NCBI GenBank assembly: GCA_021786845.1
Contig: JAJYMO010000086.1
Span: 1-64,000, forward strand
Direction: 5' to 3'
DNA length: 64,000 bases
Source: Pseudomonadota bacterium
Lineage (GTDB): Bacteria > Pseudomonadota > Gammaproteobacteria > Burkholderiales > Sulfuriferulaceae
The translations under genes and the position numbers were made by a program. Shown piece by piece: positions 9,841-22,371 of this stretch. Numbering within the stretch: the first letter of the stretch is position 1; each line of letters opens with the position of its first letter. The notes under the pieces are model-generated. The model worked only from the letters and a program-made list of their open reading frames with translations. It made no database searches and had not been told where the DNA came from.

Positions 9841-12393
9841 TCATTCCTCTTCATCCTTTTCCAAAACACGCTCCACGCCAATGAGTTTCTGCCCACTGTC
9901 AAGATGAATCAAGGTGACGCCCTGTGTGGCACGCCCCATTTCCCGCACCTCCCTGATCCGGGTACGAATCAATATCCCACCATCAGTAATCAGCATAATT
10001 TCATCGTCTGCCTCGACCAGCGTAGCCGCCACCACACCCCCATTTCGGGGAGTGGTTTGTATTGCAATGATGCCCTGTGTGCCTCTGGCGTGACGGGTAT
10101 ATTCGGCGATATTGGTGCGTTTGCCATAACCATTTTCAGTCACCGTTAACACCGACTGTTGTTCATTTTCAGCCACCAGCAAAGAAATCACTTTCTGATC
10201 TTTTGCCAATTTCATGCCACGCACACCACGTGCGCCACGCCCCATGGAACGCACATCATTTTCATCAAAACGGACAGCCTTGCCAGAATTTGAAAACAGC
10301 ATCACGTCATGCTGCCCATCCGTCAGGGAAACGCCAATCAAATAATCCCCCTCGTCCAAGTCCACCGCGATGATCCCTGCGCGACGCGGATTGGAAAAAT
10401 CGGACAGCTGGGTTTTTTTCACCACACCCAATGCCGTCGCCATAAATACATAGCGACTTGCTACAAATTCCTTAACGGGCAATATGGCATTAATTTTTTC
10501 ATTCTCGGCCAAAGGCAACAAATTAACAATCGGTTTCCCCCTTGAAGTCCGACTGCCTTGGGGTACTTCGTAGACCTTTAACCAATAAACCCGCCCGAGG
10601 TTAGAGAAACACAGCATGTAATCATGGCTATTCGCCATGAACAAACGCTCGATAAAATCATCTTCTTTCGTCGGCATCGCCTGCTTGCCGCGACCACCCC
10701 GTTTTTGTGCCTGATAATCGTCCAAAGGCTGAGACTTCATATAACCGCCATGCGACAAGGTCACCACCATATCTTGCGGTGTAATCAAATCTTCCATGCA
10801 TAAATCCTGCGCATAGGTCACAATTTCAGAACGGCGCGCGTCACCGAATTGCTGTTTAATTTGTTTGATTTCATCGCCAATAATTTGTGTCACGCGCTCA
10901 GGCTTGGCCAAAATATCGAGCAGGTCGGCAATTTTTGCCACCACCTCATTGTACTCAGTAAAAATCTTCTCCTGCTCCAGGCCCGTCAGCCGTTGCAGAC
11001 GCAGATCCAAAATCGCCTGGGCCTGTATTTCAGACAAGCGATAACCCTCATCACCAAAGCCGAACTCTGCCGCCAAACTTTCGGGGCGGAAAAATTGTAC
11101 ATTCGACCCTGCCCGCACAAGCATGTCTTCGACCAATGCAGAACGCCAGCGCCGAAGCATGAGTTCATCACGGGCCTGGACGGGTGTGGGTGCGGCTTTA
11201 ATCAAAGCAATAATTTCATCTACATTGGACAAAGCCACTGCCAGACCTTCAAGCAAATGCCCGCGCTCACGGGCTTTACGCAACTCAAAACGCACCCGGC
11301 GGGTAATGACCTCACGACGATGGCGCAAAAATGCTTCAAGCATCTGTTTCAGGTTAATCAGGCGAGGCTGTCCATCCACCAGGGCAACCATATTCATGCC
11401 AAAACTATCCTGCATGGCCGTGTGTTTGAACAGTTTGTTCAATACCACTTCAGGCACCTCACCCCGCTTGAGTTCGATGACCACGCGCATGCCGGATTTA
11501 TCTGATTCATCACGCAGGTCGGAAATACCGTCTATTTTCTTTTCGCGCACCAGTTCACCAATTTTAATCAGCAAATTGGCTTTATTCACTTGATATGGTA
11601 ACTCATCAATGATCAAAGCCTGACGGGTTCCATTCTTGTCGATGTCCTCAAAATGGGTTCGGGAACGAATAATCACACGCCCACGCCCAGTCAGATAACC
11701 TTGCCGAACACCGGTCAAACCATAAATAATCCCCGCTGTGGGGAAGTCCGGCGCGCGCACAACGTCAATGAGCGCCTCAATATCCGTTTCAGGGGCATTC
11801 AGCAATAAAATGCAAGCATCACACACATCCGACAAATTATGTGGCGGGATATTCGTCGCCATGCCTACCGCAATACCCGATGAGCCGTTGATGAGAAGAT
11901 TAGGTATTTTAGCGGGGAAAATCAGTGGCTCACGCTCAGAGCCATCGTAGTTAGGGCCAAAATCGACTGTTTCCTTATCGAGGTCGGCCAGCAACTCATG
12001 TGCAATCCGTGACATCCGAATCTCGGTATAACGCATGGCAGCCGGATTATCGCCGTCAACAGAACCAAAATTGCCTTGCCCGTCTACCAACGGATAACGC
12101 AAGGAAAAGTCCTGCGCCATCCGAACAATGGTGTCATAAACGGCCGTATCACCATGTGGGTGATATTTACCAATGACATCACCCACAATACGTGCCGACT
12201 TCTTGTAAGCGCGGTTCCAGTCATTGGACATTTCATGCATAGCGAAAAGCGCACGGCGATGTACTGGTTTCAAACCATCACGCACATCCGGTAATGCCCG
12301 TCCAACAATCACGCTCATCGCGTAATCCAGATAAGAACGACGCATTTCCTCTTCTAAACTGACAGGCAGTGTTTCCTTTGCAAATTGTTCCAT
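9841..12393 (-). CDS. gyrA: DNA gyrase subunit A
   Basis: [47 protein letters not shown]...; start set at internal Met rather than the longest ORF. Confidence 0.97.
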   Translation of the reverse strand: MEQFAKETLPVSLEEEMRRSYLDYAMSVIVGRALPDVRDGLKPVHRRALFAMHEMSNDWNRAYKKSARIVGDVIGKYHPHGDTAVYDTIVRMAQDFSLRYPLVDGQGNFGSVDGDNPAAMRYTEIRMSRIAHELLADLDKETVDFGPNYDGSEREPLIFPAKIPNLLINGSSGIAVGMATNIPPHNLSDVCDACILLLNAPETDIEALIDVVRAPDFPTAGIIYGLTGVRQGYLTGRGRVIIRSRTHFEDIDKNGTRQALIIDELPYQVNKANLLIKIGELVREKKIDGISDLRDESDKSGMRVVIELKRGEVPEVVLNKLFKHTAMQDSFGMNMVALVDGQPRLINLKQMLEAFLRHRREVITRRVRFELRKARERGHLLEGLAVALSNVDEIIALIKAAPTPVQARDELMLRRWRSALVEDMLVRAGSNVQFFRPESLAAEFGFGDEGYRLSEIQAQAILDLRLQRLTGLEQEKIFTEYNEVVAKIADLLDILAKPERVTQIIGDEIKQIKQQFGDARRSEIVTYAQDLCMEDLITPQDMVVTLSHGGYMKSQPLDDYQAQKRGGRGKQAMPTKEDDFIERLFMANSHDYMLCFSNLGRVYWLKVYEVPQGSRTSRGKPIVNLLPLAENEKINAILPVKEFVASRYVFMATALGVVKKTQLSDFSNPRRAGIIAVDLDEGDYLIGVSLTDGQHDVMLFSNSGKAVRFDENDVRSMGRGARGVRGMKLAKDQKVISLLVAENEQQSVLTVTENGYGKRTNIAEYTRHARGTQGIIAIQTTPRNGGVVAATLVEADDEIMLITDGGILIRTRIREVREMGRATQGVTLIHLDSGQKLIGVERVLEKDEEE

Positions 12394-12642
12394 CGAATGA
12401 CGCCCTGAGAAATGCAAATAATCTTTTGATTTTAACACACAGTGCGAATGAAGGACACCGCTGCACGCGCCGCCGCACACGAAACCGCCAGCGAATTCGA
12501 TCAAACAAAAATAGGGAAATGGCAGGCTTCACAAATTGAACCGGATTTAGAAAACCCGCTGGTTACAATGAGGCGCTGATTGGCGTCATGTGACATAAAA
12601 TATCCTGGGCTGATAAGACACGGGCTGGAATGCTTAGGCATG

Positions 12643-12689
12643 AAAAAAGCCCGTAACCCTTATATTTATCGAGTTTAACAGGCTTTTTT
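12643..12689 (-). terminator. Intrinsic terminator downstream of the tRNA-Thr(CGU)-like gene
   Basis: AAAAAAGCC...GGCTTTTTT imperfect inverted repeat, U6 tract on minus strand. Confidence 0.7.
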
Positions 12690-12720
12690 GGAAGGCTTTG
12701 GAATACTTGAAACTGGTCAG

Positions 12721-12795
12721 TGGTGCCCGGTGTCAGAATCGAACTGACGACTAAGCGTTACGAGTGCCTTGTTTTACCACTAGAACTAACCGGGC
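12721..12795 (-). tRNA. tRNA-Thr (anticodon CGU), atypical stems, CCA encoded
   Basis: GCCCGGT/ACCGGGC acceptor, GTCAG-TTCGATT-CTGAC T arm, loop CTCGTAA, encoded ACCA end; weak D stem and 31A-39C mismatch. Confidence 0.75.
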
Positions 12796-12960
12796 TACAG
12801 ATAAAAAGAGAATCACGTTACGATCATGGCGAGCAATCTATCACGCTCAAGCATTGAAAAGCCTGACAAGATGATTATCTCAAATCACCTGTTATGCGCC
12901 CGCCATATTAGTTCATATCTGTCACGAAGTACAGGAAACCATTCCCGCAAGAAACAAAAT

Positions 12961-13015
12961 AAAGGGCATCAAAAACCATCGTAACAAGTGATGTCACAAT
13001 GCCATATTGATGCCC
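12961..13015 (-). terminator. Terminator of alpha operon after rplQ
   Basis: GGGCATCAA...TTGATGCCC inverted repeat followed by TTTATTTT on minus strand. Confidence 0.65.
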
Positions 13016-13029
13016 ATGACTCAAACCAA

Positions 13030-13410
13030 TTACTCAGCCACTAATTCGGTATTTGTACGATCCACCATTTCAATGAGCGCCATTGGGGCATTGTCACCGG
13101 GACGGTATCCAAATTTAAGGATACGCAAATAGCCGCCAGGACGGGCAGAAAACCGCGGGCCCAACTCATCAAACAGCTTAACAACCATTTCGCGATCACG
13201 AAGACGATTAAAAGCCAAACGACGGTTTGCTAAAGTGGGGGTTTTAGCCAAAGTAATCATAGGTTCAGCAAAACGACGAAGCTCTTTGGCTTTCGGTAGC
13301 GTGGTACGAATGGCTTCGTGACGCAAAAGCGCATTAGTTAAATTACGTAACAGAGCAGCACGATGGCTGCTAGTGCGATTCAACTTGCGATTGGCAAGGC
13401 GATGGCGCAT
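13030..13410 (-). CDS. rplQ: 50S ribosomal protein L17
   Basis: [29 protein letters not shown]. Confidence 0.98.
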   Translation of the reverse strand: MRHRLANRKLNRTSSHRAALLRNLTNALLRHEAIRTTLPKAKELRRFAEPMITLAKTPTLANRRLAFNRLRDREMVVKLFDELGPRFSARPGGYLRILKFGYRPGDNAPMALIEMVDRTNTELVAE

Positions 13411-13435
13411 GATTTGTATTCCTTATGATTAATAA

Positions 13436-14422
13436 TTAAGGCTTTTCCAGGCCAGCAGGTGGCCAATTTGCCAATTTCATACCCAAACTCAAACCTTTTG
13501 AAGCAAGAACATCCTTAATTTCATTCAAAGATTTACGACCAAGGTTGGGGGTTTTAAGTAATTCGTTTTCAGATCGCTGAATTAAATCACCGATATAATA
13601 AATATTTTCGGCTTTCAAACAGTTTGCAGAGCGAACCGTTAATTCGAGATCATCTACCGGGCGCAACAGCATCGGGTCAACTTGAGGCGATTTAGGTGAC
13701 TCAGAAGCAGCAGGCGTACCTTTCAGTTCTGCAAACAAACTTAATTGTTCAACAAGAACGCGTGCCGCATACCGTACAGCTTCTTCAGGATCAACCGTTC
13801 CATTGGTTTCAACATCAAGTATCAACTTATCCAGGTCAGTACGCTGTTCGACACGCGCGCTTTCAACTGAATAAGAAACGCGACGAATTGGACTGAACGA
13901 TGCATCGAGCTGAATAACGCCAATCGCATGCGTTTCATCATTCAAAGGACGACGGGCAGCAACCGGTTGATAACCTCGGCCTTGCTGCACCTTAATTTCC
14001 ATATCCAATTTACCACCCTTGTTCAGGTGAGCAATCACATAATTCGGGTCAACAATTTCAACGTCATGACCCACATCAATATCAGATGCGAGCACAGGGC
14101 CTTCGACAGACTTGGATAACTTCAAAATAGCTTCAGAACGATGATTAAGCTTTAAAGCCAATCCTTTGAGATTAAGCAAAATATCGACAACGTCTTCCTG
14201 CACACCCTCAATCGTAGAATATTCATGCAAGACGCCTGAAATGGATATCTCAGTCGGCGCAGCACCAGGCATTGAAGACAGCAAAACGCGACGCAAAGAA
14301 CTTGCCAGCGTGTGGCCATAACCCCGTTCGAACGGTTCCATCACCACACGCGCACGTAGTGGAGATATAGATTCAACCTCGATAATACGAGGTTTTAAAA
14401 GATCATCGATGGTACTTAACAT
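13436..14422 (-). CDS. rpoA: RNA polymerase alpha subunit
   Basis: [32 protein letters not shown]; alpha-[22 protein letters not shown]. Confidence 0.98.
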   Translation of the reverse strand: MLSTIDDLLKPRIIEVESISPLRARVVMEPFERGYGHTLASSLRRVLLSSMPGAAPTEISISGVLHEYSTIEGVQEDVVDILLNLKGLALKLNHRSEAILKLSKSVEGPVLASDIDVGHDVEIVDPNYVIAHLNKGGKLDMEIKVQQGRGYQPVAARRPLNDETHAIGVIQLDASFSPIRRVSYSVESARVEQRTDLDKLILDVETNGTVDPEEAVRYAARVLVEQLSLFAELKGTPAASESPKSPQVDPMLLRPVDDLELTVRSANCLKAENIYYIGDLIQRSENELLKTPNLGRKSLNEIKDVLASKGLSLGMKLANWPPAGLEKP

Positions 14423-14452
14423 AAATGGTTCGCCTTATGGTCTGACAACGAA

Positions 14453-15082
14453 TTACTTAGAGTACAACTCAACCACAAGATGCTCGTTGATTGTCGCAGG
14501 CAATTCTGAACGAATAGGCACAGCTTTAAACGTACCCTTCATTTCAATTGTATTTACCTCAATCCACTCAGGAAATCCACGCTGAGCGGCAGCTTGCAAA
14601 GCACCCTTGATACGCAATTGGGCACGCGACTGTTCACGCACCTCAACCACATCACCTGGCTTGACAAGATAAGAAGGAATATTCACCCGTTTACCATTGA
14701 CCAATATACTGTTATGACGAACGACCTGACGCGACTCAGCGCGTGACGCACCAAATCCCATACGATAAGCCACTGTATCAAGACGACTTTCAAGCAACTG
14801 AAGCAGGTTTTCACCTGTCACGCCACGCTTACGATCGGCTTCTTTATAGATGCCACGAAATTGGTGCTCAAGCACACCATAAGTGCGACGCAATTTCTGC
14901 TTTTCACGTAATTGAACGCCATAATCAGAAAGGCGGTTATTCTTCTTTTGCCCATGCTGGCCTGGTGGATAAGCTCTACGTTCAACAGAACATTTTTCTG
15001 TAAAACATTTTTCACCTTTTAAAAACAGCTTCTCGCCTTCACGGCGACATTGACGGCATTTTGGGTCTAAATTTCTAGCCAC
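14453..15082 (-). CDS. rpsD: 30S ribosomal protein S4
   Basis: S4 N-terminus and S4 RNA-binding domain ([13 protein letters not shown]). Confidence 0.98.
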   Translation of the reverse strand: MARNLDPKCRQCRREGEKLFLKGEKCFTEKCSVERRAYPPGQHGQKKNNRLSDYGVQLREKQKLRRTYGVLEHQFRGIYKEADRKRGVTGENLLQLLESRLDTVAYRMGFGASRAESRQVVRHNSILVNGKRVNIPSYLVKPGDVVEVREQSRAQLRIKGALQAAAQRGFPEWIEVNTIEMKGTFKAVPIRSELPATINEHLVVELYSK

Positions 15083-15097
15083 AGATAAAACTCCTGC

Positions 15098-15487
15098 TTA
15101 GATACGACGCTTTTTGGGAGGACGGCAACCGTTATGAGGAACGGGTGTCACATCAGCGATGCTGGTAATTTTAAAACCGGCATTATTCAGTGCTCTGACT
15201 GCTGATTCACGACCAGGACCAGGTCCTTTAATCAGCACTTCAAGATTCTTGACACCGCACTCCTGGGCAAGTTTACCGGCATTTTCAGCAGCAATCTGCG
15301 CAGCAAAAGGGGTGCTCTTGCGAGAACCTTTAAAACCGGCACCACCTGAGGTTGCCCAAGACAAGGCATTCCCCTGACGATCAGTAATGGTAACAATCGT
15401 ATTGTTAAAAGAAGCATGAATGTGCGCGATGCCTTCCGCAACATTCTTTTTAACTTTCTTACGAACTCTAATATTAGCTTTAGCCAT
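15098..15487 (-). CDS. rpsK: 30S ribosomal protein S11
   Basis: [46 protein letters not shown]. Confidence 0.98.
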   Translation of the reverse strand: MAKANIRVRKKVKKNVAEGIAHIHASFNNTIVTITDRQGNALSWATSGGAGFKGSRKSTPFAAQIAAENAGKLAQECGVKNLEVLIKGPGPGRESAVRALNNAGFKITSIADVTPVPHNGCRPPKKRRI

Positions 15488-15497
15488 GAATTAACCT

Positions 15498-15860
15498 TTA
15501 TTTGGAAGCGCGTACTGCTTTTTTAGGACCTTTTCGGGTCCGGGCATTGGTTCGCGTACGTTGACCTCGCAGCGGCAAACCTCGACGATGTCTCAGCCCA
15601 CGATAACAGCCCATATCCATCAAGCGCTTGATATTCATCGTGACTTCACGACGCAAATCGCCTTCAACGGTATGTTTGGCTACACCTTCACGGAGCCGTT
15701 CCATATCAGCATCCGTCAAGTCCTTAATCTTTGTAGAACAGATAATACCGGCAGCCACACAGATTTTTTGCGCAGTAACACGTCCGATACCATAAATTGC
15801 TGTTAAGGCAACATCTGCATGCTGATGGTTGGGTATATTTACCCCGGCAATACGAGCCAT
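15498..15860 (-). CDS. rpsM: 30S ribosomal protein S13
   Basis: [34 protein letters not shown]. Confidence 0.98.
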   Translation of the reverse strand: MARIAGVNIPNHQHADVALTAIYGIGRVTAQKICVAAGIICSTKIKDLTDADMERLREGVAKHTVEGDLRREVTMNIKRLMDMGCYRGLRHRRGLPLRGQRTRTNARTRKGPKKAVRASK

Positions 15861-15916
15861 TGACTAACTCCGAACTCAGAACATTCAATTATAATATAAA
15901 AAACACAACCTGTGTA

Positions 15917-16030
15917 TTAACCTTGGCGTTGCTTATGCCGTGGCTCTTCACAAATCACTCGAACAACTCCTTTGCGACGTACAATTTTACACTTACGACA
16001 CACTTTTTTTACTGATGCCTGAACTCTCAT
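15917..16030 (-). CDS. rpmJ: 50S ribosomal protein L36 (not in supplied ORF track)
   Basis: Manual translation [37 protein letters not shown], 37 aa, between rpsM and infA. Confidence 0.97.
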   Translation of the reverse strand: MRVQASVKKVCRKCKIVRRKGVVRVICEEPRHKQRQG

Positions 16031-16132
16031 CTCAGCCCCCTTACACTTCAACCACACATAAAGCACAAAATAAAATGCGCTCAATCAAAATCTGTTTCAT
16101 TCATACCGCAAACAATAACCAATTCACTGATA

Positions 16133-16351
16133 TCACTTCGCTCTGAAGGTTATCCGTCCTTTGGTCAAATCATAAGGCGTTAACTCTACAGTCACTTTGT
16201 CACCAGGCAAGATACGAATATAATGCATACGCATTTTCCCTGAAATATGTCCCAATACAACATGACCGTTTTCTAATTTCACACGAAACATGGCATTCGG
16301 TAACGTTTCCAGAATTTCGCCCTGCATCTGGATGATGTCTTCTTTAGACAT
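16133..16351 (-). CDS. infA: Translation initiation factor IF-1
   Basis: [53 protein letters not shown]. Confidence 0.98.
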   Translation of the reverse strand: MSKEDIIQMQGEILETLPNAMFRVKLENGHVVLGHISGKMRMHYIRILPGDKVTVELTPYDLTKGRITFRAK

Positions 16352-16371
16352 ACTGCTTAACCTTCCATCGC

Positions 16372-17712
16372 TTAACGGGATCCATAAGCGTTTGATTTAA
16401 AATTTGCTTTCTTTAGCAAGCCTTCATACTGATGTGTCATGAGGTAAGCTTGCACTTGAGAAATAAAATCCATTGTCACCACTACAATAATCAGCAGCGA
16501 CGTACCACCAAAATAAAATGGTGCATTAAATTTTACAATCAAAAATTCCGGTACCAAACAAACCAATGTAATATAAATTGCACCGATCATGGTTAAACGG
16601 GTCAAAATTTTATCGATATAACGTGCAGTTTGGTCACCGGGACGAATACCAGGTACAAAGGCGCCACTTTTCTTCAGGTTATCCGCAGTTTCTTTCGGGT
16701 TGAAAACCAGCGCCATATAAACAAAGGTAAACATGATAATTGCAGTCGCATACAGTATCACGTAAATCGGTTGGCCTGGCGACAAAGCCCCGGAAATATC
16801 TTTTAACCAGGACATGCCCGGATAACTGCCGAACCAACCCGCCAATGTCGCAGGAAACAAAATAATACTAGATGCGAAAATAGGCGGAATAACACCCGAA
16901 ACATTCAGCTTAAGCGGCAAATAAGAACTTTGCCCACCATACATTTTATTTCCGACTTGTCGCTTGGCATAATTGACAGGTATTTTCCGCTGCCCACGCT
17001 CCACAAAAACAACCAAACCTGTTACCAGCACGACCACCGCAAACAACAACATCACGACAGGAATTGAAAAGGCACCTGTGGATGTCAACTCCAGAGTTCC
17101 GCCTATCGCATGCGGTAATCCCGCAACAATACCCGAAAAAATAATCATTGAGATGCCATTACCCAAACCACGTTCGGTAATCTGTTCACCCAGCCACATC
17201 AAAAACATAGTGCCTGCGACCAGTGTCACGACCGTTGTCATGCGAAAAGCAAAACCAGGGTCAATCACCAAACCCGCTTGAGATTCAAGCGCCAGGGCAA
17301 TACCAAAACCCTGAAATAACGCAAGCACGACCGTAGCATAACGGGTGTACTGCGTAATTTTTTTACGGCCCGAGTCTCCCTCTTTCTTGAGCGCTTCAAG
17401 ATGCGGCGATAACACGGTCAGCAATTGCATAATAATCGATGACGAGATATACGGCATGATTCCGAGCGCAAACACGGTAAATCGTGACAATGCGCCGCCG
17501 GAAAACATATTGAACATACCCAAAATTCCATTTTGCTGGGTACGAAACAAACGCGCCAATGCAACAGGGTCAATACCTGGCACGGGAATATGAGCTCCAA
17601 TGCGATACACAACCAGTGCACCCAAAAGGAACATCAGGCGCTTCTTTAAATCGCCATATTTCCCTGCCCCACCCAAAATTTGATTATCGGTAGCCAATCT
17701 TATTCCAAACAA
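16372..17712 (-). CDS. secY: Preprotein translocase subunit SecY
   Basis: Ten-TM Sec[22 protein letters not shown]. Confidence 0.98.
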   Translation of the reverse strand: MFGIRLATDNQILGGAGKYGDLKKRLMFLLGALVVYRIGAHIPVPGIDPVALARLFRTQQNGILGMFNMFSGGALSRFTVFALGIMPYISSSIIMQLLTVLSPHLEALKKEGDSGRKKITQYTRYATVVLALFQGFGIALALESQAGLVIDPGFAFRMTTVVTLVAGTMFLMWLGEQITERGLGNGISMIIFSGIVAGLPHAIGGTLELTSTGAFSIPVVMLLFAVVVLVTGLVVFVERGQRKIPVNYAKRQVGNKMYGGQSSYLPLKLNVSGVIPPIFASSIILFPATLAGWFGSYPGMSWLKDISGALSPGQPIYVILYATAIIMFTFVYMALVFNPKETADNLKKSGAFVPGIRPGDQTARYIDKILTRLTMIGAIYITLVCLVPEFLIVKFNAPFYFGGTSLLIIVVVTMDFISQVQAYLMTHQYEGLLKKANFKSNAYGSR

Positions 17713-18134
17713 CTTCCGCCAGCCAGTTCGATCGCTGCGCGTGCGCCTTTAGTGGCTGATATTCCACGCAATGATACCGCTTTAGATATTTCGCCATTCA
17801 ACACAACTTTAGCCGAACGCGCCTTAATCGGCACAAGGCCAGAAAGTTTTAGCACCTGCAAGTCAATGTCGGAAATTGGCAATTTGTTCAAGGCAGAAAG
17901 CAAAACTTCCACAGTATGCCCCGCAGTCATAGAAACAAAACCACGTTTAGGAAGGCGGCGTTGAAGCGGCATTTGACCACCCTCAAAACCTACCTTATGG
18001 AATCCGCCTGCGCGTGATTTTTGTCCTTTGTGACCACGACCACACGTTTTACCCAAACCACTTCCAATTCCACGACCAACACGACGTGAAGCTTTGTTAC
18101 TGCCTGGAGCGGGATTTAAATCATTGAGTTTCAT
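17700..18134 (-). CDS. rplO: 50S ribosomal protein L15
   Basis: [44 protein letters not shown]. Confidence 0.98.
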   Translation of the reverse strand: MKLNDLNPAPGSNKASRRVGRGIGSGLGKTCGRGHKGQKSRAGGFHKVGFEGGQMPLQRRLPKRGFVSMTAGHTVEVLLSALNKLPISDIDLQVLKLSGLVPIKARSAKVVLNGEISKAVSLRGISATKGARAAIELAGGSCLE

Positions 18135-18326
18135 TTATGCCTCACATTTGAGAAGATAGGAGACTTTGAATACCATCCCACGGTTAGATGGCGTGTCCAA
18201 TACCTCAACTGTTTGATTGATACGACGCAAACCAAGACCATGCACGCAGGCACGGTGAACACGTTTAGCACCAATTAAACTTTTAACGAGCGTCAATTTG
18301 ACGGTTTTAGCGTTGGTCATCATCAC
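18135..18326 (-). CDS. rpmD: 50S ribosomal protein L30
   Basis: [36 protein letters not shown]. Confidence 0.97.
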   Translation of the reverse strand: MMMTNAKTVKLTLVKSLIGAKRVHRACVHGLGLRRINQTVEVLDTPSNRGMVFKVSYLLKCEA

Positions 18327-18835
18327 TCCATAATCTCAGCAATTGTCTTTCCGCGCTTTGCGGCGATTTCATAAGGGGTGTTGACTTTCAATAAACCGTC
18401 GATCGTTGCACGCACCACATTATAAGGATTCGCAGAACCGATACATTTAGCAAGAATATTATGCACGCCCATTACCTCAAAAACCGCACGCATTGGACCA
18501 CCCGCAATAATTCCCGTACCTTCAGATGCTGGCTGCATGTACACCATCGCAGCACCATGACGACCGATCACGGCGTGATGCAAGGTGCCATTTTTCAAGT
18601 TAACTTTGTGCATTTTACGGCGAGCTTCATCCATGGCTTTTTGAACAGCAACAGGAACCTCTCTCGATTTTCCCTTACCCATGCCAATACTTCCATCACC
18701 GTCGCCCACAACGGTTAAAGCAGCAAAACCTAAAATACGACCACCCTTCACAACCTTCGTGACACGGTTGACTGCGATCATTTTCTCACGCAATCCGTCT
18801 GCACTTTCTTGTTGATTAGATTCAACTTTAGCCAT
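18323..18835 (-). CDS. rpsE: 30S ribosomal protein S5
   Basis: [42 protein letters not shown]. Confidence 0.98.
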   Translation of the reverse strand: MAKVESNQQESADGLREKMIAVNRVTKVVKGGRILGFAALTVVGDGDGSIGMGKGKSREVPVAVQKAMDEARRKMHKVNLKNGTLHHAVIGRHGAAMVYMQPASEGTGIIAGGPMRAVFEVMGVHNILAKCIGSANPYNVVRATIDGLLKVNTPYEIAAKRGKTIAEIME

Positions 18836-18845
18836 GTCAACCTCT

Positions 18846-19199
18846 TTAAAAATTCAAACCGTTTTCGCGCGCAGCATCAGCCAATGCCTTCACACGGCCA
18901 TGATAGTGGAAACCGGAACGATCAAACGCAACCTTTTCCACACCCAGCAATTTTGCTTTATCAGCAATACGCTTCCCGACAACGATGGCTGCACCAATAT
19001 TTCCACCGTGAGGAATTGCTGAACGCACTTCGCTTTCAACCGATGATGCACTTGTCAAAATCACGCCACCGCTAGGATCAATAATTTGAGCGTAAATATG
19101 ACAATTAGAACGAAAGACAACCAGTCGATTCATTCTTTGTTCAGCAATACGAGCACGGGTTTTACGTGCCCGGCGCAGACGCGTGGTATTTTTGTCCAT
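18846..19199 (-). CDS. rplR: 50S ribosomal protein L18
   Basis: L18 sequence in canonical position. Confidence 0.98.
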   Translation of the reverse strand: MDKNTTRLRRARKTRARIAEQRMNRLVVFRSNCHIYAQIIDPSGGVILTSASSVESEVRSAIPHGGNIGAAIVVGKRIADKAKLLGVEKVAFDRSGFHYHGRVKALADAARENGLNF

Positions 19200-19212
19200 A
19201 ATAACTTCCTAA

Positions 19213-19746
19213 TTATTTCTTCTTGGTTTCTTTGAGTAACACAACTTCACCAGCATAGCGAACACCCTTCCCTTTGTAGGGTTCTGGACGCCGATATGCT
19301 CGAACATCAGCTGCAACTTGACCAACCCTTTGACGATCAGTACCTTTGATCACAATCTCGGTTTGGGTTGGCGTTTCCACCACAATGCCATCCGGCATTT
19401 TATGCACGACGGGATGGGAAAAACCCAAAGTAAGATTCAGTACATCGCCAGCGGCTTGCGCCCGATATCCTACGCCAACCAAAAGCAGTTTCTTTTGAAA
19501 CCCCTGACTGACGCCCTGAACCATATTGGCAAGTAAGGCACGCATAGTACCTGACATGGCATTGGCTTTGATCGAATCATCGACAGGCGTAAAACGCAAT
19601 TCGTTGCCTTCTTGAACCACGTCAACCACAGAACTGTTTGTTTGTGACAAGGTGCCCAAAGGACCTTTGACTTCAATGGCATGGGCATGAATTAATACTT
19701 CAACGCCCACTGGAACTTTAACTGGATTTTTTGCGACACGTGACAC
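19213..19746 (-). CDS. rplF: 50S ribosomal protein L6
   Basis: [17 protein letters not shown]...[13 protein letters not shown]. Confidence 0.98.
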   Translation of the reverse strand: MSRVAKNPVKVPVGVEVLIHAHAIEVKGPLGTLSQTNSSVVDVVQEGNELRFTPVDDSIKANAMSGTMRALLANMVQGVSQGFQKKLLLVGVGYRAQAAGDVLNLTLGFSHPVVHKMPDGIVVETPTQTEIVIKGTDRQRVGQVAADVRAYRRPEPYKGKGVRYAGEVVLLKETKKK

Positions 19747-19757
19747 GATTTATCTCC

Positions 19758-20153
19758 TTAAGCCACGACACACAGCACTTCACCACCAATACCCATGGCG
19801 CGCGCTCGTCGATCCGTCATCACACCGCTTGATGTCGATACAATAGCAACACCTAAACCTGCCATCACCTTGGGCAAATTGTCACTGCCCCGGTATATGC
19901 GCAAGCCTGGCCGGCTGACACGATCAATCTTTTCAATAACAGGGCGGCCTGCATAATACTTTAAGACGATACGTAACTCATGCATCGCCCCATTTGTATG
20001 CACAGCAAAATCCTCAATATACCCTTCATCTTTCAAAACAGCTGCAATAGCAACTTTTACTTTTGAATTAGGCATAGAAACAGTTGTTTTTTCAACACTT
20101 TGGGCATTACGAATACGCGTTAACATATCCGCAATTGGATCACTCATACTCAT
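19758..20153 (-). CDS. rpsH: 30S ribosomal protein S8
   Basis: [18 protein letters not shown]. Confidence 0.98.
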   Translation of the reverse strand: MSMSDPIADMLTRIRNAQSVEKTTVSMPNSKVKVAIAAVLKDEGYIEDFAVHTNGAMHELRIVLKYYAGRPVIEKIDRVSRPGLRIYRGSDNLPKVMAGLGVAIVSTSSGVMTDRRARAMGIGGEVLCVVA

Positions 20154-20167
20154 TCAATTCTCCCCGC

Positions 20168-20473
20168 TTACCAGCTTGCCTTAACCATACCAGGCACTTC
20201 GCCACGCATCGCATATTCACGCAACTTGATGCGACCCAACCCGAATTTCTTAAAGACACCACGCGGACGCCCAGTTATTGCACAGCGATTTCTCAGCCGC
20301 ACAGGGCTGGAATCACGGGGTAACAATTGAAGTGCGGCCCGAGCTTCAAAACGCTGCTCATCTGAAAGCTGGGTATTAGCAATCGAAGTCAGCAACTCCG
20401 CGCGCTTGGCGGCAAATTTCTTTACCAAAACCCGACGTTTTTTATCACGATTAATGATTGAAAGTTTGGCCAT
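20168..20473 (-). CDS. rpsN: 30S ribosomal protein S14
   Basis: [36 protein letters not shown]. Confidence 0.98.
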   Translation of the reverse strand: MAKLSIINRDKKRRVLVKKFAAKRAELLTSIANTQLSDEQRFEARAALQLLPRDSSPVRLRNRCAITGRPRGVFKKFGLGRIKLREYAMRGEVPGMVKASW

Positions 20474-20479
20474 TTTATC

Positions 20480-21019
20480 TCAACTTTTAAAAGGAAAGCG
20501 GAATGCTGCAAGCAAAGCACGCGCTTCTGTATCCGTCTTTGCTGTGGTAGTGATCGTAATATTCATTCCACGCAAAGTATCGATTTTGTCATACTCAATT
20601 TCAGGAAAAATAATTTGTTCCCGAACGCCCATATTAAAGTTACCACGTCCATCAAATGATTTTGCCGACAGACCACGGAAATCACGAATACGTGGAATAG
20701 CTATCGTAACCAGACGGTCAAGAAACTCATACATACGGTCACGCCGCAAAGTGGTCATACAACCTACCGGGTAATCATCACGGATTTTAAAACCTGCAAT
20801 TGATTTTTTCGATTTGGTAACAACCACTTTTTGGCCTGAAATTTTCTGCAGATCGCCCACAGCAAATTCCATCACTTTTTTGTCTGCAACCGCTTCACCC
20901 ACACCCATATTCAGTGTGATTTTTTCAATAGCAGGGACTTCCATGATGGACTTATAGCCAAATTGCGACATCAGCCCAGGTATTACCGTATCAGTATAAA
21001 ACTTATGTAAGCGCGCCAT
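20480..21019 (-). CDS. rplE: 50S ribosomal protein L5
   Basis: L5; [30 protein letters not shown]. Confidence 0.98.
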   Translation of the reverse strand: MARLHKFYTDTVIPGLMSQFGYKSIMEVPAIEKITLNMGVGEAVADKKVMEFAVGDLQKISGQKVVVTKSKKSIAGFKIRDDYPVGCMTTLRRDRMYEFLDRLVTIAIPRIRDFRGLSAKSFDGRGNFNMGVREQIIFPEIEYDKIDTLRGMNITITTTAKTDTEARALLAAFRFPFKS

Positions 21020-21028
21020 AAAAACCCC

Positions 21029-21346
21029 TCAAGCATCAACCAATTCGTTGGTCGATTTGAAAAAACGAACCTTGCGTCCATCTTCCAGCAACTTTAAACC
21101 AACCCGGTCAGCACGGCCGGTTTGTGCATTAAACAACCCAATATTAGACACTTGAATCGGAAGTGCTGTCGGCACAATGCCGCCCGCATCACCCTTTCCA
21201 GGATTAGGCTTAACATGCTTTTTGACCAGGTTAACACCTTCAACCAATACAAGATTACCTTTTTGGACTTCGACCACAGTACCGCGTTTGCCTTTGTCTT
21301 TACCAGTTCTGACAATGATACTGTCGCCTTTACGTATTTTGTTCAT
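21029..21346 (-). CDS. rplX: 50S ribosomal protein L24
   Basis: [24 protein letters not shown]. Confidence 0.98.
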   Translation of the reverse strand: MNKIRKGDSIIVRTGKDKGKRGTVVEVQKGNLVLVEGVNLVKKHVKPNPGKGDAGGIVPTALPIQVSNIGLFNAQTGRADRVGLKLLEDGRKVRFFKSTNELVDA

Positions 21347-21355
21347 AACAACCTT

Positions 21356-21724
21356 TCAAAGCACTTCTGGCGCCAACGAAACAATTTTCATAAAACGTTC
21401 TGTACGCAATTCCCGCGTCACGGGTCCAAAAATCCTGGTCCCAATGGGTTCCAACTTATTATTAAGCAGAACAGCAGCGTTGCCATCGAACTTCACAAGC
21501 GATCCGTCAGCACGACGAACACCTTTAGCAGTTCTGACGACCACGGCATTGTACACATCGCCTTTTTTAACACGACCACGTGGGGCCGCATCTTTGATGG
21601 TGACTTTAATGATGTCGCCTATACCTGCGTAACGACGTTTAGATCCGCCAAGCACTTTAATGCACATGACTGAACGAGCACCAGTGTTATCGGCAACATC
21701 TAATTTTGATTGCATTTGTATCAT
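21356..21724 (-). CDS. rplN: 50S ribosomal protein L14
   Basis: [37 protein letters not shown]. Confidence 0.98.
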   Translation of the reverse strand: MIQMQSKLDVADNTGARSVMCIKVLGGSKRRYAGIGDIIKVTIKDAAPRGRVKKGDVYNAVVVRTAKGVRRADGSLVKFDGNAAVLLNNKLEPIGTRIFGPVTRELRTERFMKIVSLAPEVL

Positions 21725-21825
21725 TTAAATCTCCAACTTAACCCGTCATCAAGGCTTGACCTGTCTGAACAGCCAGTTTTGGACCCGTACGGGAAAGATT
21801 GCCGCGAGCGGCAAGCGAAAAAAAG

Positions 21826-21854
21826 ATTATAACTCGAACTTAATGTTTATGCAA
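21826..21854 (-). promoter_or_regulatory. Putative sigma-70 promoter of the spc operon (rplN onward)
   Basis: Minus strand TTGCAT (21854-21849), 17-bp spacer, TATAAT (21831-21826), in the rpsQ-rplN gap where E. coli Pspc lies. Confidence 0.78.
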
Positions 21855-21889
21855 GAAAAATCGGCACAAACATCAACGAACACGAGCAC

Positions 21890-22159
21890 TTATTCAACAC
21901 GGCCTTTACTAAGCACTTCCGTAACACGCCATGCTTTTGTTTTGGAAAGTGGACGACACTCTTCAATAACGACGACATCACCTTCAGAATAAGCATTATT
22001 TTCATCATGTGCATGATATTTTTTGGTGCGACGAATCACCTTACCAATCACTGGGTGTTTTACTTTTCGCTCTACCAATACAGTGACAGTTTTATCCATC
22101 TTATTACTGACCACACGTCCTGTAAGGTTTCGAACAAGCTTGTTTTCCATAGCTGTCAT
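21890..22159 (-). CDS. rpsQ: 30S ribosomal protein S17
   Basis: [42 protein letters not shown]. Confidence 0.98.
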   Translation of the reverse strand: MTAMENKLVRNLTGRVVSNKMDKTVTVLVERKVKHPVIGKVIRRTKKYHAHDENNAYSEGDVVVIEECRPLSKTKAWRVTEVLSKGRVE

Positions 22160-22371
22160 TTACCTACCACCTTCATCTGCATTTCTCGTAAAACCGTATG
22201 AGCGCGAGCAATATTTTTTTTCACTTTGCCCAGCTCACTCGTATTGTTATTTTGTTGTGTAGATATTTGCATACGCAAATTAAATTGGGTACGTAACAAA
22301 ACCAACAACTCATTTTTTACTTCTGCGGCCGACTGGGCACGCATATCATTCACTGTCATATTAACCACCAA
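22156..22371 (-). CDS. rpmC: 50S ribosomal protein L29
   Basis: 71 aa L29-like, canonical position. Confidence 0.96.
   Translation of the reverse strand: MVVNMTVNDMRAQSAAEVKNELLVLLRTQFNLRMQISTQQNNNTSELGKVKKNIARAHTVLREMQMKVVGK

Noticed and set aside
10849-11505. 218-aa plus-strand ORF
   Set aside because: Fully antisense to gyrA, codon-constraint shadow ORF.
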